From: Areca catechu
Lineage: Eukaryota; Streptophyta; Magnoliopsida; Arecales; Arecaceae
Direction of reading: 5' to 3'
Length of the DNA stretch: 64,000 nucleotides
Assembly (NCBI GenBank): GCA_021397845.1
Contig: CM038051.1
Location: 19,095,356-19,159,355, forward strand
Shown here in pieces: positions 35,566 to 48,600 of this stretch. Position 1 is the first letter of the stretch, and each line of letters begins with the position of its first letter. The translations under genes and the position numbers were made by a program. The notes beneath the pieces are model-generated. The model saw nothing but the letters and a program-made list of their open reading frames with translations, had not been told where the DNA came from and did not search any database.

Positions 35566-38110
35566 GTGAAGGAGACGCATGTCGTCTTGAAAACCAAAGA
35601 GAAGGACTACTTCCACGACAAACGCATGCACCTACATTTTTGTAGAAGTATTGGGTTGTTTTAAAAAAGAAATAGAAAAAAAAAAAAAGAAATATATCAT
35701 TTCAGTGATGAATTGGTCCACACACATCATCGAGATATGGTTTTAATGACTACCGTACCTTCATAAGTTAACGACATTGGTGGAGCCTACTTGCAATGGA
35801 ACAAACTTATTATATAATTTATGAGGAATATATATATTACAAGCTCATCGTTTTCACAATATATTACCATTTGCTTCTTATTATGAGTGGGACAGGAGTT
35901 GGAATACTGTTGTCAAGGAATCTTGCGGGGCTTGGTAGTAAATCATTTTACGAGCTCAATTATTAATCAAATACCAAGTAACAAAACTTCATGGCGGCTT
36001 GTTAAAGTTTCTAGATCCACCAAGACCTTGGCTGGAAACCCAAATATGGGGCTTGCCTTAATTTGTAGTGGACGCTTCTGGACACTAGACAAGCACTTTG
36101 ATTTTATAAGAAGCCGGCAAATATGAAACTAGACATCTGCATGGTCAAAAATCATATGAAAAAAAAAAAAAAAAAATTACAATTTCTTCTAAATCTTTAG
36201 CATTTCTTAATTATTCTAGGTGCCGCTGGCTTTTTCTAGTTGTATTGTACTTAGTTCAATAATTATTTTTTTTTAATTTTATGAAAAGAAGTACATGATA
36301 CTAGGCAACATTGTTGAGTTCCTTAAAGCATAAGACTTTTATATATATATATATATATAAAAGTAGGAAGCAATTTTAGATAATATTTTCAATGAGTCAC
36401 TTAAAACATGGGGCTTATATAGACAAGCTATTTTTCAATCATAGTCATCTATTTAACTTAGCTTCTTTCACTAGCGCAAGAAAAAAAAAAAAGAAAAAGA
36501 AAAAAGCTGATAGTTATTTATGATTAATAACCTTTGCATAGAAAAGCTTCAAGACTGTTAGGTTCATAATTATTTCACATCAATTTAAGTGGCAACAAGA
36601 AAGTGTCTACTCTTCTGTTGCCTCTTTGTTAAGTCTTTGAAGCATGCAATTATAGATAGAAGAAGCATGGTGCAAACAAGAGAAAAAAGATGATGTGTCG
36701 GCAAATAAGTCTATATGCTAACTGGGGCTTCTTGCAAAACATTTCCCTGTAGTCCTGGAAGAGCTGTGTGGGTGTAGAGATCTCAATTCTCGAACACATA
36801 AATAATACTGATGCTAATTAAAATATCTGTCACCTCGATACACGTTGACCCTGTGTGATAGAAGTAGATAACTTGCTGAGTCAGCACGGAACTAACTTTA
36901 TCTGATCAAGAAGTAATACCAGGAAAATTGATCGCTTGACAGCTTCTATATGTTAAAAAAATAAATGGGGATGCAGTACGTACTAATATATATATATATA
37001 TTGTTTATAATTGAAACAAATCTCAATGTCATATTTAAGCAAGTGAAGTTTTGCTTGCATTACCGATGTCAAAGTTGTTCCGTGAACACTTGCCATGAAT
37101 TGCCGTGGGTTAGAAGGGTCTGTACGTATCACCGACTACTCACCTATGGTGCGTCGATCCGATAATTGGAAAGAAAAACATCTCCTGCTGAGATAAGATA
37201 ACACGATTACATCTTGCTTGCATGGTTATTCTGCTTGGTAGACTTTCAAACGAATTAAGCAGTCCATCAAATATATATGGTATCGACTTAGCTGGAAAAA
37301 CTTGTTCTTATTTTATAAGTCTACCATGCACCAGCTGTATTTTAATGATTCAGTTTGTATACTTCAATTTGTAGTTCAAATCATGCTTGCAAGACCAAAC
37401 ATATATAAGCTTGACCGAGTCCTCATGATACAGCTGGTTAATTCGACCAGAGCAATGGAGTTGGATTTGATGCTTGAGGAACCACTTGATGGTCCAATGT
37501 AGCTAGCATGGCTCATCGATTGCATGTTGAAATGCAAATGGGGTTCTTTTTTTTTTATTATTTATTTTTTTTCACCATACATCCCAAGAAAATTCTTATT
37601 TTTTTCAAGCATTTACATGCATGATTATTTGTTCGTGTTATATTACATCATGAATCAGTTCAAGGAGCATTGGACCCGATTTGCTTCGCATTCGGCCGGC
37701 AGAAATCTTTGGGAGACGAGGTTGAATTGGCACGGTTAAACTTGGGTCTAGTCTAATCGATACTTTGCTGCCTTCTATTTATTATTGTTGACCTTTGTTT
37801 TATGGGTAAATAACCAGACTCGGTCTATGCGTGGCCCGGTGGCCCCTGCATGTTCCCACGAGCTCGCCAAAACATGCAGCTCGAACGTTCTTGAAAGGGC
37901 GTGTCACGTAATATTCTTTCAGGTTTTTTTTTTCCCAACCGGTAACGACAAAAGTCATAAAATCAAATTATTGTAATATGGACGTGTCACATTTTAATTG
38001 TCATGCTCATAAGCAGTCCATGACAAGTGAAATCTTTGAAATTTGCATGATCTGTCTTTTAAAATGTATGTATTCGAGTACATTATATTATACATAAATC
38101 ATAAAATTTC
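35566..38110. other. Intergenic DNA, no gene seen
   Basis: AT-rich with homopolymer runs (A16 near 36160, AT repeats at 36343-36358 and 36988-37001). The longest frames (66-79 codons) show no family features. I see no exon pair with splice sites that I could defend. Confidence 0.5.
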
Positions 38111-38114
38111 GGTG

Positions 38115-38776
38115 CGCATATATGGATGGCAATGGATCATGCTCGGACCGGATGCATTACTATCAAAATTCAAACTCGAATACTTCATAAACTATCCAAA
38201 TTCAGTCCAAATACTATCGGGACTAGAATTTTTTATCCAAATTTATCTTAATCGAGTATCGGATAATTTGGATTTACCCGGTCCGAACCCAATTGAATCA
38301 TATTAAATATTTTTTTCATTTTTATCAACCTTAAAATAATCTATCATTTTATAAATCATATGTACATTAAATAAATAAAATTCGACTACATTTTTAGTTC
38401 AACACCGATCCGAGAAGAGGAAAAGTCACCGAAGAGAAAGATGGGAGCCAGAGATTAATCGTGATTTACCGATTACAAATTATAATTTATAATTCTCTTA
38501 TTTATAAAAAATAATGACCAGGATTAAAGGTTTAAATATTTTAAATTTTAATAAATAATAAATAATAAATAATAAAATATATATTAATTATATATATTTA
38601 AATATTAAAATAATTTGGATCGGGTGTATATCTATTCAGTTCCGGTCTAAATCCAAAATTAAGTTTTTAGGTTTTATCCAAATCCAATCAAAATGTTGAT
38701 AACTTGACTCAATTGAATCATATTAGATCGGATATATATGTTTTTAAATTTTGTTGCCATCGTGTATCCACCCCTG
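38115..38776. mobile_element. Possible hAT-like MITE or pair of MITEs
   Basis: The left part has GGATGGCAATGGATC. The right end in reverse complement reads CAGGGGTGGATACACGATGG. Both resemble the CAGGGGTGGCAATGG(A/G)TC ends of small plant hAT elements. The interior has repeated CAATTGAATCATATTA (38291, 38709) and many GGATC/GGATCGG words. No convincing 8 bp duplication was found, so the borders are weak. Confidence 0.4.
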
Positions 38777-38849
38777 GTATAAAAATAACATATCGTGGAT
38801 TGCTTTATTTTATTTTATTTTTTTTTTTTGTATATGGTTGTTGGTAGGT

Positions 38850-39370
38850 GTCGCAATTGGACTATCCTGGCACGACAGGCCTGTCGGGGAACCAATTTGT
38901 TTGTCCCTCTCGTGCCATACCAATCGGGGCTGACGGGAGCGCCTCATTACTAGGCGGACTCCTCTCTACCAACCGTCCTGATTCTGCCACGCGTTCGGTC
39001 CAGAATTCGCTGCAGGGTGGGGGCCACCGTTTCCTTTCGCGGACGAAATCGGCCGTGCAATCTGGTCGAGCATCACAAGCTGTGGGATCCACAGTCACGT
39101 GGTTTCCCCGTTCGGTTCCGCTACAAATCAGAGCCGTACACAGCTGGTCCATTGATGTGTTTGTTTGTCCCTTTACGGCGGTGGTCCCATTCAGTGGATC
39201 CAGCGGTGCTCCCGTCTCCTCCAGCCGAGATATGCGTCGCTTTCTTGCTTGTTCCATCAAATCTTGGCTCTTCTGTCCCAGCTGTCCGATTGATGGACCA
39301 TCGACGGTGGAATTTTAGCCACGTATTTGACCGGGTTCTGAGATCATATTCCAAGCCGACTGCTTAGGAG
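38850..39370. other. GC-rich island with overlapping open frames, function unknown
   Basis: Between AT-rich flanks lies about 500 bp with clearly higher GC, many CpG dinucleotides and open frames of 156 and 116 codons on the plus strand and 132 on the minus strand. None has a recognisable domain. It includes CACGTGG (39097 region) and CACGTTAACGTG lies a little downstream (39525 region). It could be an exon of an unrecognised gene, a CpG-rich promoter fragment, or inserted foreign or repeat DNA. Confidence 0.4.
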
Positions 39371-42270
39371 TTAGGGGTAGACTTCTAAGGGAAAATAGCT
39401 AGTAGACTTCTGCTGCGTAGGCAGATCAAGGGCGCCCCTAATGGAAACCACCACTTCCATAACGGTGAGACTATTCCGTTAGATTTTTTTGTACATTCCA
39501 TGCAAACACGCTGTGAGTTTTCGCACGTTAACGTGTGCCTTGGAATGGCATTGGAATAGTATTTTTAGTTTTTGCTATTTTAAAGAAAATAAAGAGTGCG
39601 AGTTGCCTGTCAGATATTTTTTTTAATATAGTATATATATATATATATATATATATATTTTTTTTGATAAAATGATATATTCAAGATATAGAATGGAAAT
39701 GAATATAACCTAAAATATCTGACAGAATAAGATTCCCACTTGGAGCAATACGCCAATCAAACCATAAAATAGAACCTGAGTGCTGAGCAACATAGGACTC
39801 GTTCCATAGTTACAAATTATTATAACTATAAAAAAACAGGAGATATTTCTAACGTTTTGTTACTATAAGAAAAATAAAACAAGATATACCATAGTTACAA
39901 ATTATTATAATATCATCTATTAATAATTAATTAATTGTCTCATTCCATGGATGATTCTTTTATTAGTGCATAGAAGTTGTTTAAGTTTTGCTCCAAGAAC
40001 AATTTTTATTATATTTACAACTCGTTTAGTTGACCAAAAGCAGAGAAAAAAAGTGATAATTTCTAAAAAAATGGTGAGTAAGTCTTTGTTTAGTTAGAGT
40101 TTTAAGAAAAGAGAAATTTTATCATTAAAAAAAAAAGAAGAGAGAATGGAAAGATGAAAATATATATTTTTTTCTTTTCAAAAATATTCTTTTAAGATCA
40201 ATAATTAAAATTTTATAAAATATTAATAAAATTTTAAGATAAAATACTAAATAAGGATATTATACTAATATATTTAATATGATATTTATATTTATATTTA
40301 TAATATATTAATATTATTTTAATATTTATACTAATATAATATTTTTTATTAATATTAATATAGTATTTATATTAACATATTGATATTAATATATTATTAT
40401 ATTTCATATTATATTTAAACCTATAATATGTTTATTATTTTAAAATATTAATATTATATTAATACATATACACTAGTATTATATTAATATAATAAATTAT
40501 TATAATTTTAATATTATAATATAATATATTAATATTATAATATAATATATTAATATTATATTTATAATAATATAAAATATAATATTATTATTTATATAAA
40601 GTTTTGGATAAAAAAGATACGATCTTATATCTATTAAGGATATAATAGCTATTTACATAATTTTTTTAGAAAAATAAATATTCAATTAAATATAAGTTAT
40701 CATGAAAAGCTACTTTTTCATAGTCAACCACGTAAGTCAAAATTTTATTCATAGCAAGTCTCTTTCTAAAAATTATTTCGCAGAAAGTTATTTCTTGAAA
40801 AAAAGGATTTTCCTGTGAATCAAATGAGTTCTTAATAAAAATTTCTAAAAAGATCATTGGCTCTGTCAACCATGATAGTCATGCATGGAGTGGGAGATGA
40901 TTAGATCTATTTACTTTTTTCCTTCTTATAACATGCATTTAAAATTTAAAAATACTTTATATATTCTTATGATATCTTCCTATATATCTCTTTTATTTCT
41001 ACTGTGGTCCTATTGTAATTAGAAATATTGCTTATAAAAAAAGATTACTTCATTTTTCTAGAAGCTCAGATCATTACCATCTATTATTTAAAAAAAAAAT
41101 CTTCCTTGTCTTATCTAGAAAGCTTCTAGATGTTCATCAACAATATTATCATTTTCAAGTAAAACTAGAAAAAAAAAAGACAAAAATCATAATTAGTTAC
41201 ACAACTATACATGCCGTTCTCATGTGCGTGACATTTGCGAGAAAAAAATTAACTGCAAGTGGTTAAATAATAAAAAAGTATCCACATCATTCTTACATAC
41301 ATGGCGTCTTTGAGAAAAATAACCATAAAATACGTGAAGAGAAAACTTACCGATATATTTTACACTTGTCAACATCTAGCATTAAGTAAAATAATTATGA
41401 ATTGTGATATTGTAACGTGTCAATAGTTACTTTGCTTACACTTTTTTTTCAAAATATTTTTTTAAAAAAAATTTCAAAAAATCTTTACCGATGACACCTC
41501 TTCGTGACAGCTCATAATTATAATAATTTTATAACTTAAATTTTTAAGCGATCACTCTTATGCATAACTCTATTGGAATATGGAACCATACTGGCAGTCA
41601 ATATTTGAGAATGATATCATTAAAATCATGCTCGTAATTATAACAATTTTATTATTTAAATTTTTAGATCATCTTCCTCGTGTGTAACTATATTGGAGTA
41701 CAGAACCATGCTCACTGTCACTATTTGATAATAAAATCATTTAAGTCGTGCCGAGAGTGGTAATAAAGTGGTTGGACCTTGTGGCTCAACCTTCGGTCAG
41801 GTGCGTGTCACGTGCACTCGAGCACTCTAAAAAAAACATTTAAATTGTACTTTTAAACTGAGCTAACTATAGATACCAGTTCAAGTAGAGGAGGATCATC
41901 CGTTTGATTGAGAAAAAGAAGATCCTGGGCCTACAAACAACAAGACTTATTTGACCAATCCTCTAAACGCCAGGAGATCATAACAGCAGGAAAGATACCA
42001 TCATGAAAGCGAATGAGTTAAAAAAGTATGCAAACACAAATACAAACTATCATCCAAGAAGATAACAACCTAAATGTTAGTTATTTGATAATAATATCTT
42101 TTTTTTTTTAATAAAAAAAATGGTCTTCCCGTGATTCATGGGACTTGTTTCCCGATAGCTGTGGAAGTCCGTGGATTTTTTTGGGGATCTCCGCTGCTCC
42201 TTCGATACTTAGAAAAGGAAAAGAAAAAGCCAAACTTTTAGTGGAATGGAAAAAAATAAAAAATAAATTA
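39371..42270. other. AT-rich intergenic DNA upstream of the AGPase gene
   Basis: It contains a (TA)n microsatellite (about 39630-39658), a 400 bp stretch of almost pure A/T built from AATATTATATTAAT words (40200-40600), and a decayed near-duplicate pair at 41510-41540 and 41630-41660 (ATAATTATAA.AATTTTAT). No gene is visible. Such extreme AT content could act as a matrix-attachment-like region, which is inference only. Confidence 0.5.
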
Positions 42271-42278
42271 AAATACAC

Positions 42279-42285
42279 TATATAA
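42279..42285 (+). promoter_or_regulatory. Likely TATA box of the AGPase gene
   Basis: TATATAA lies about 380 bp before the start codon, with pyrimidine-rich CTCTCGCCTTGCTCTCC some 70 bp downstream. Transcription would start near 42310. The 5' leader then contains an intron. Confidence 0.5.
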
Positions 42286-42479
42286 CGTGACTTCTCACAT
42301 GCCAAAGGACCCAAACGACAGCAGCCGCTGTCATCTTTCACGCGTCTTGACGCTCTCGCCTTGCTCTCCGAAACAAAGCCCTTAAACATTCGAGATCTCT
42401 TGAAAGATCTCAGGTCTTTGGGACTGCTCCTTGTAATCTGAGATCTCTTTTTTGTCACTTGCTGTCTATTTTTCACAAG

Positions 42480-42634
42480 GTTTGTGATCTTAGTTTCGGA
42501 TCCAATGCTCTTTTGGTTTGTTTTTTGTTTTTGTTTTTGTTTTTTTTTTTTTTTTATTGCCACCAAAGTTTGTACATGTTATCTGCGCTTGCCTCGTGAC
42601 TGCTTTTCTTATTGCTTCTCGGTTTGAATTGCAG
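42480..42634 (+). other. Putative intron in the AGPase 5' leader
   Basis: CACAAG/GTTTGTGATC is a fair donor and TTTGAATTGCAG/AGTTTG a good acceptor. A long T tract (42540-42557) precedes the acceptor. An upstream in-frame ATG at 42612 falls within this intron, which favours the ATG at 42663 as the start. Confidence 0.55.
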
Positions 42635-42662
42635 AGTTTGTGATTCAAGTAGAAGGGAAGCT

Positions 42663-45600
42663 ATGATTGGACCTGTCATGGATCTTGGTAGTGTGGGGTT
42701 GAAGGCCAATGTATATTTGGGTCAAGCTAAGAAAGGTGGTGTTGGCAGTGGAGAAAGTGGGATTTGGGGGGAAGGGTTATGCAGCAGGGTAGCAAAGAAG
42801 CGTGTGTGGAGTAAGAATTTGGAAAGTAGGCGTAAAGCAGGAGTTGCATTCTCTATTCTCACTTCAGATGTTAGCCAGGAGAGCATGGTAAGTCATCACC
42901 ATCAAAAAGTATCAGCTTCCCTCTTACACATATGTATACATATGTTTCAGAAAAAACGTGACGACTTTTCATTTACAAATATAAGCTGAGGACATTGAAA
43001 TCACAATTGCGAAATTGCTATTTAGTTTACTTGGATTAGTAAGTGATATCGATGATACCTTTAAATTTACTATGTATATATCCGATCCACTGTAAGGAAT
43101 ATTCTTCCAGTTCTAGGGTTGTTGATCTCCCTTAATGCGATGGAAGTTTTCAAGTTTATGTTGCCGAAGTGATGCTTCTTTTTTTTAAAAAAAAAAAAAA
43201 AAAGTTTTTTTTTTTTTTTTTTTCCTTTGATATGTTTGATCTGCTTCTGCTTTTGATTTATGAATGGTATTGCTTTCAATTTCAGGTCTTTCAGGCGCCG
43301 ATGTTCGGGACTCAGATGGCAGACCCCAAGAGTGTTGCTTCTATTATACTGGGAGGAGGGACCGGGACGCAGCTATTCCCGCTTACTAGTACAAGAGCCA
43401 CGCCCGCTGTAAGAACTGTACATGCTTTCCTTCTTTAAGACTTATGTTGGTAATGAACTTTTATGATTGTAAATTTTTTATGGGCTATAAGATCCTGGAG
43501 GTAAACATACAGTGTGATGCTGGATTATTTTGTAGTTCCATCTCTTCCGCTTTTGTACTCTTTCCCTTAATAAAATTGTGTGGGTTTCCCTCCCTTTTCA
43601 TAAAAAATAAAGCAGTTCCATCTTGTTGTCTTTAACATTTAACCTGACTGCAAGCCAAGTTGGCATGTATTTTCTATTTGGGATATATGTCTAACATTTG
43701 GTTCTTCTATGACCCATCAGGAGGATCTTGATTTCAGAAAGCTTGATCTTGATTAATATAGAAATTTGAGAATAGGTTCATCCTAGAGTCGGTGGAAGCT
43801 TGGAACCAAGCATGATCCTTTCTATTAGTGGCCAATGTAGAGTAAATTACTTGGTAGTGATGGTGAATGTGATAATTTCCCAAATGAGAATTTTGATTTA
43901 TTCATGGTAATTTACAGTACAATCTGCACTTGGAGTCAGTCAAGTTTGATTTTCCCGTCAGCAAATTATCCTTAACTCTTCTTACAGAATGTGTTCTCTG
44001 TTTTTTTGTTTTGTTTTGTTTTTTTTTTTTTTTTTAATAAGTCCGGTTATCTGCAGTCCCCTATATCCCATCTTCATATATGGTGGACCTTTTGTATTCT
44101 TCATTCTATAAATTCTTTGTGCAGTATCATTTACATGTTTTTTTTTTGTAATTGATTTTTTCTATCGCAAATCTAAATGAAGTAATTTTGTCTCCTCCTT
44201 TAATGTTGATTTCTTTCCTTCTTTTTTTTTTTTTTGTATATTTCCTTGTCCATATTATTTTGTTAATTGATAGACAATACTTTCAATTTTTTGAGCAGAT
44301 TGGTGACACAAGGTCACCACCATTTCATTGATAAAATGAAATAATGTGACAAATAATATTTTTAAAGCACTTAAAGTTCAGTCTACTCTTTATGATCAGT
44401 AATTAGATTGACAAAAATCTATGGCAAGTGCAAGTTTATTGCTGATAAGTGATTAGGGCAGTCATTTTTATATTTCCTAAATTTTATTGAATTGAAACAT
44501 GATTCCTTTGTATTTTTTAGAACGAAATTGACAACATGATTTCATATCATGTAGGTGCCTGTTGGAGGATGCTACAGGCTTATTGATATTCCAATGAGCA
44601 ATTGCATCAACAGTGGCATAAACAAGATATTTATTATGACTCAGTTCAATTCAGCATCTCTCAATCGGCACATTCATCGTACATATAACCTTGGTAATGG
44701 CATCAACTTCGGTAATGGATTTATCGAGGTAAAGTTTCTTAACTATTAAGCTAATTCAAAGTTTCTATTTCGTTCTATTGAATAATATCAAGCCCAATGA
44801 AGAAGATCATCGGATTAATTATCTCATGTCTCTTGATGAGACCGGTGAAGTACCTGATAATGAACTACATAGCTGGCCTTAAACTGCCACATATCATTAC
44901 TTAAACTTGCCCCACAATAAGGATTCCAATTTTATTGTGTTTATGATACATTGCCCTTATCGATGTATTGGAATTTTTTCACTTAATATTTTAAAGCAAC
45001 TCCACTTCCATTGCCAATGAAAAGTTGATTTCTTTCCATGAGTAGGTTCTGGCAGCTACACAAACATCCGGGGAAGCTGGAATGAACTGGTTTCAAGGTA
45101 CAGCAGATGCTGTTAGACAATTCATTTGGGTGTTTGAGGTAAGCAATTGTTGGACAAGGAAAAGACCCACGAAACATTCGATGAGATTTCATTGTAATTT
45201 CCTTAAGTGTTTACAGGATAACAGGAATAAGAATATTGAACATATTCTAATTTTGTCTGGAGACCACCTATATCGTATGGACTATATGGACTTCTTGCAG
45301 GTAAGTTGGAACATAGTTGATCAATTGCTTTTGTTGTTTTCATTGCCATGCTTACTGACATAGTTATTGTACATGATACATGCAGAAGCATATTGATACA
45401 GGTGCTGATATTACAGTCTCATGTGTTCCTGTGGGTGACAGGTATGTTAGATGTGCAGAATAATCTTGTATTTTTTTGACTTCATGGGCACTGGAGTCTA
45501 TAGGTTGTAACCTGTAATTAACTCAGGGCCAAAACTTCAGATCATTTATGATAAAAAAGAAGAAGATGCACATAATTACTTTTTTCTCCAAAAGAAATGT

Positions 45601-48600
45601 TTGTAATTTTTTTCATGTATTCTATCTGAAACATATGTGTTAAATTTGATATGACTATGAGTTCCCGAAAAAGCTCCAAAAGTATGAACTTAGTGTATGT
45701 TTGGCTACAATACATCGTAATGTCACTCTAAACCACTCTACTTCTTTCAGTTCTTGTCATGAGTTACTTGTTTTATTTCATAAGCTTGTCATAAGATTCT
45801 CTAAAATATTGAAAAGTAACCATATTTTTGTTGAGATTCTTATCTCATAATATTCTGGTGACTATATGAAAGATATATGGCATGACCAGGCAAATTATTA
45901 GAAAAAAAAGGCTAATAACTTAATCAGAAATATTATGAACTTTAGTAAATTCTGCCTTTCATTAAAGAGATCATTCCTTATTTAATCTCCCTTTTTCTTT
46001 GAATGTGAAACTTTAAATGTCTTCTGAAATTTTCCTGGAGTTGCTGAAATAGTGTTAGTCTTGACACCTTAAGGACTCATTACTCGAAGCTTACTATAAT
46101 CTCGCCAAACAATGTCAACATGTAGAGGTAGCTCTTAATGCCAGCAAGGGAAAGTGATGTTTGAAATTGGGATGGTATGCGGGTAGGTTTTCAAGGTGCA
46201 AATGATCTGCAGGAGGAGAGGAGCAACCGATGGAGGGCTAACTGTTTCTGCCATTGTCAATTCCAGCATGTTCTAGGCAGAAATGATGAGGGAAGTCCCT
46301 GAAAAGTGTATCGAGGCTCCATTATTTTGGGTGTTTGGTAGAAGAAATGGAGGAAAGAGTAAATAGAGTGGAACAATGAGGATGTAACAACTAATTAATA
46401 AGCAAGAGGACTGCTTATGCTTGTAAGTCAATAAGGTGCCTGTTGGAGTATGAATATCTTGTTCTATTAGTAGTCTTGGACAAAGAGTTGCTGAGAGAAA
46501 CATATTCTGCCATTCACTGAAACAAAACAACAAAGGTATTATGAAGTCCATATATACCATAATGATGTACTACTGCAACAGCTCCTTCAGATTCACTATA
46601 AGTATATGAAAAGAGCTTGTTTGAGGAAAGAAAACATTGCATGATATGAGACTTCACAAGGAAGTGAGTAAAAAAAAGCTAAATAAATTGGATGAGGCAA
46701 ATGGAATGTCATAAAGAGATAAAGATGAAACATAGAACAATGATTAATCTGACAGTGATTAATCTTTATATGCTAGCATGCTCTTGCAATTATAAATTTG
46801 CGATAAACTCACCAATGTTTGCAATGTCTATCAACTATAACCCATATCAGCAAGAAGGTGCCAAAGCCGGTGAGCCTTAAGAGAAGTATCAACCATGATT
46901 TGGTCAAATTACCATATCAGGAGTTCTGCTTGTGCTGGCCAAGGGTTGGTAAAATATCCTTATCTTGTTCTTCCATGCTGATACTTAGCATAGGCTAATA
47001 AGGAAAGTCACATTCTCACCCACATGCTTTAATATACTACTTTAATTCCCTTCTTTAAAATTGATCAATATTTACTACTTTGATACTAGCATCCATTCAC
47101 ACTAAAATAAATAAGAATTTTTGACTAATGTGCAAATATGTACAATAAAAAATCAGTTAAATATGGTATGAAGAGATGAATAATGAATTTTCATCATTAT
47201 GTTTGGATTCTATGCAGGATAGTGATTTTGCATTTTTGCATGCCTTATGTCAAGGGTATGCTCCAAAAGTCTTAAGGGGGAGACTCTATCTATCAAAAAT
47301 GACCAAAAATATCCAAAGCGAGATGTTAGGGCCATGTAGCATTGTAATGGTATGTCCTAATTGGACTGGGATAGACTGGGAAGTGGAGACACACATTGGC
47401 CCATTAACAATAGTGGATTAATAGAACCAATTGACAAGTGGGGACTGTTGACTACATTAACATTACCTATTAACTTCAGACTTCTGTCCCTTCTTTTTAA
47501 CTATGTGCAGATGTTATTAAATTAACTGGTCCTTATTACCCATTCCATAGTTATGAGTACAGGCTGATAATGACATATGGACATACAAGCATAGTATTTA
47601 CATTTAGGATAAACTACAACTATGTGTTTTATTGGATGTACCAGTGTGAATACTTCGGCGTGTCATTTTCATTTCCTAACTCGGTATAAATCTACTATAG
47701 ATCAATTAGATGAAACATGGTGCCCGTAATTAGCAATAAATTACTAATTCCCCAAAATATTTAAGTAGAATAAATCATGGAGTCTCTATGAATGATGCGT
47801 ATGCATGATTGTTTTGATAACTTTTTCTCAGCTTGTTGATCATCTTCTCATCATTATTTTGTTTTCCTTCTTGAATCGCAGAGATCTTTCCTTTGCAGCA
47901 TCTTTTTTTTTATTTTATTTTTTTTATTTGAGTAATTCCTGTGCAACATCTTCAGCCTCATCTTCCATGTCAAAGTTCTTTCCCTTTACACCTAAATGAT
48001 TTCTTGAACCATTTGTATTTGTCTTTAGTTTCCTAATTATATGGCTGCTTGTTTAGATCCTTGAGAAGCAGGGAAATTATTAATTCCAAGTTGCTTATTC
48101 AAACATTGTCCTCTCTTCATGTTTTACTAGACTATGTAAGTCTAATCATCTTCTCTGTTTGCTCCAAATTTTCTAATCCAACTCTCGAGCTAAAATGATA
48201 TGAAAAGGCTGGTCCCTAATACAAGCCCACTTTTTGTATGCTTGAATTCATTGGTTGCAAACGTGCCCTGTCTAATAATTTACATAATTAATTGGTGGTT
48301 TACTGTTTTTTTTTTATTTTTATAAATGCAATTTTTTGTTTAACTGACTTGATAAATATTATCTGAAAGCCGTGCATCTGACTATGGATTGGTGAAGATC
48401 AATAAGACAGGCCGCATTGTCCAATTCTTTGAGAAACCCAAGGGTGCTGATTTAGAAGCTATGGTTAGCAAATATCCTTTCAATCCCCTCTTCTATTGTA
48501 ATTTAAATCTGATATATGGAATATAATCTCTGCCGCTACACTGTTCCCCTCTGTTATATAATGATAAGTAACTCTAATTAGAATGTCTGTTGGTGGTATG

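Noticed and set aside
35887..36126. 79-codon frame right of the hAT element
   Set aside because: No family features, splice partners or codon pattern to support a gene.
38848..39318. 156-codon plus-strand frame as a gene
   Set aside because: No domain, opposite-strand frames of similar length, and GC content alone can explain it. Listed as an island instead.
42108..42566. 152-codon minus-strand frame over the AGPase promoter and leader
   Set aside because: It is Lys-rich from T tracts and lies on the shadow strand of a clear promoter and leader.
42612..42662. Upstream in-frame ATG as the AGPase start
   Set aside because: It lies inside a probable leader intron, and the ATG at 42663 gives a normal-length transit peptide.
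47176..47421. 81-codon frame in AGPase intron 6
   Set aside because: No homology, no start context, and fully within a well-supported intron.
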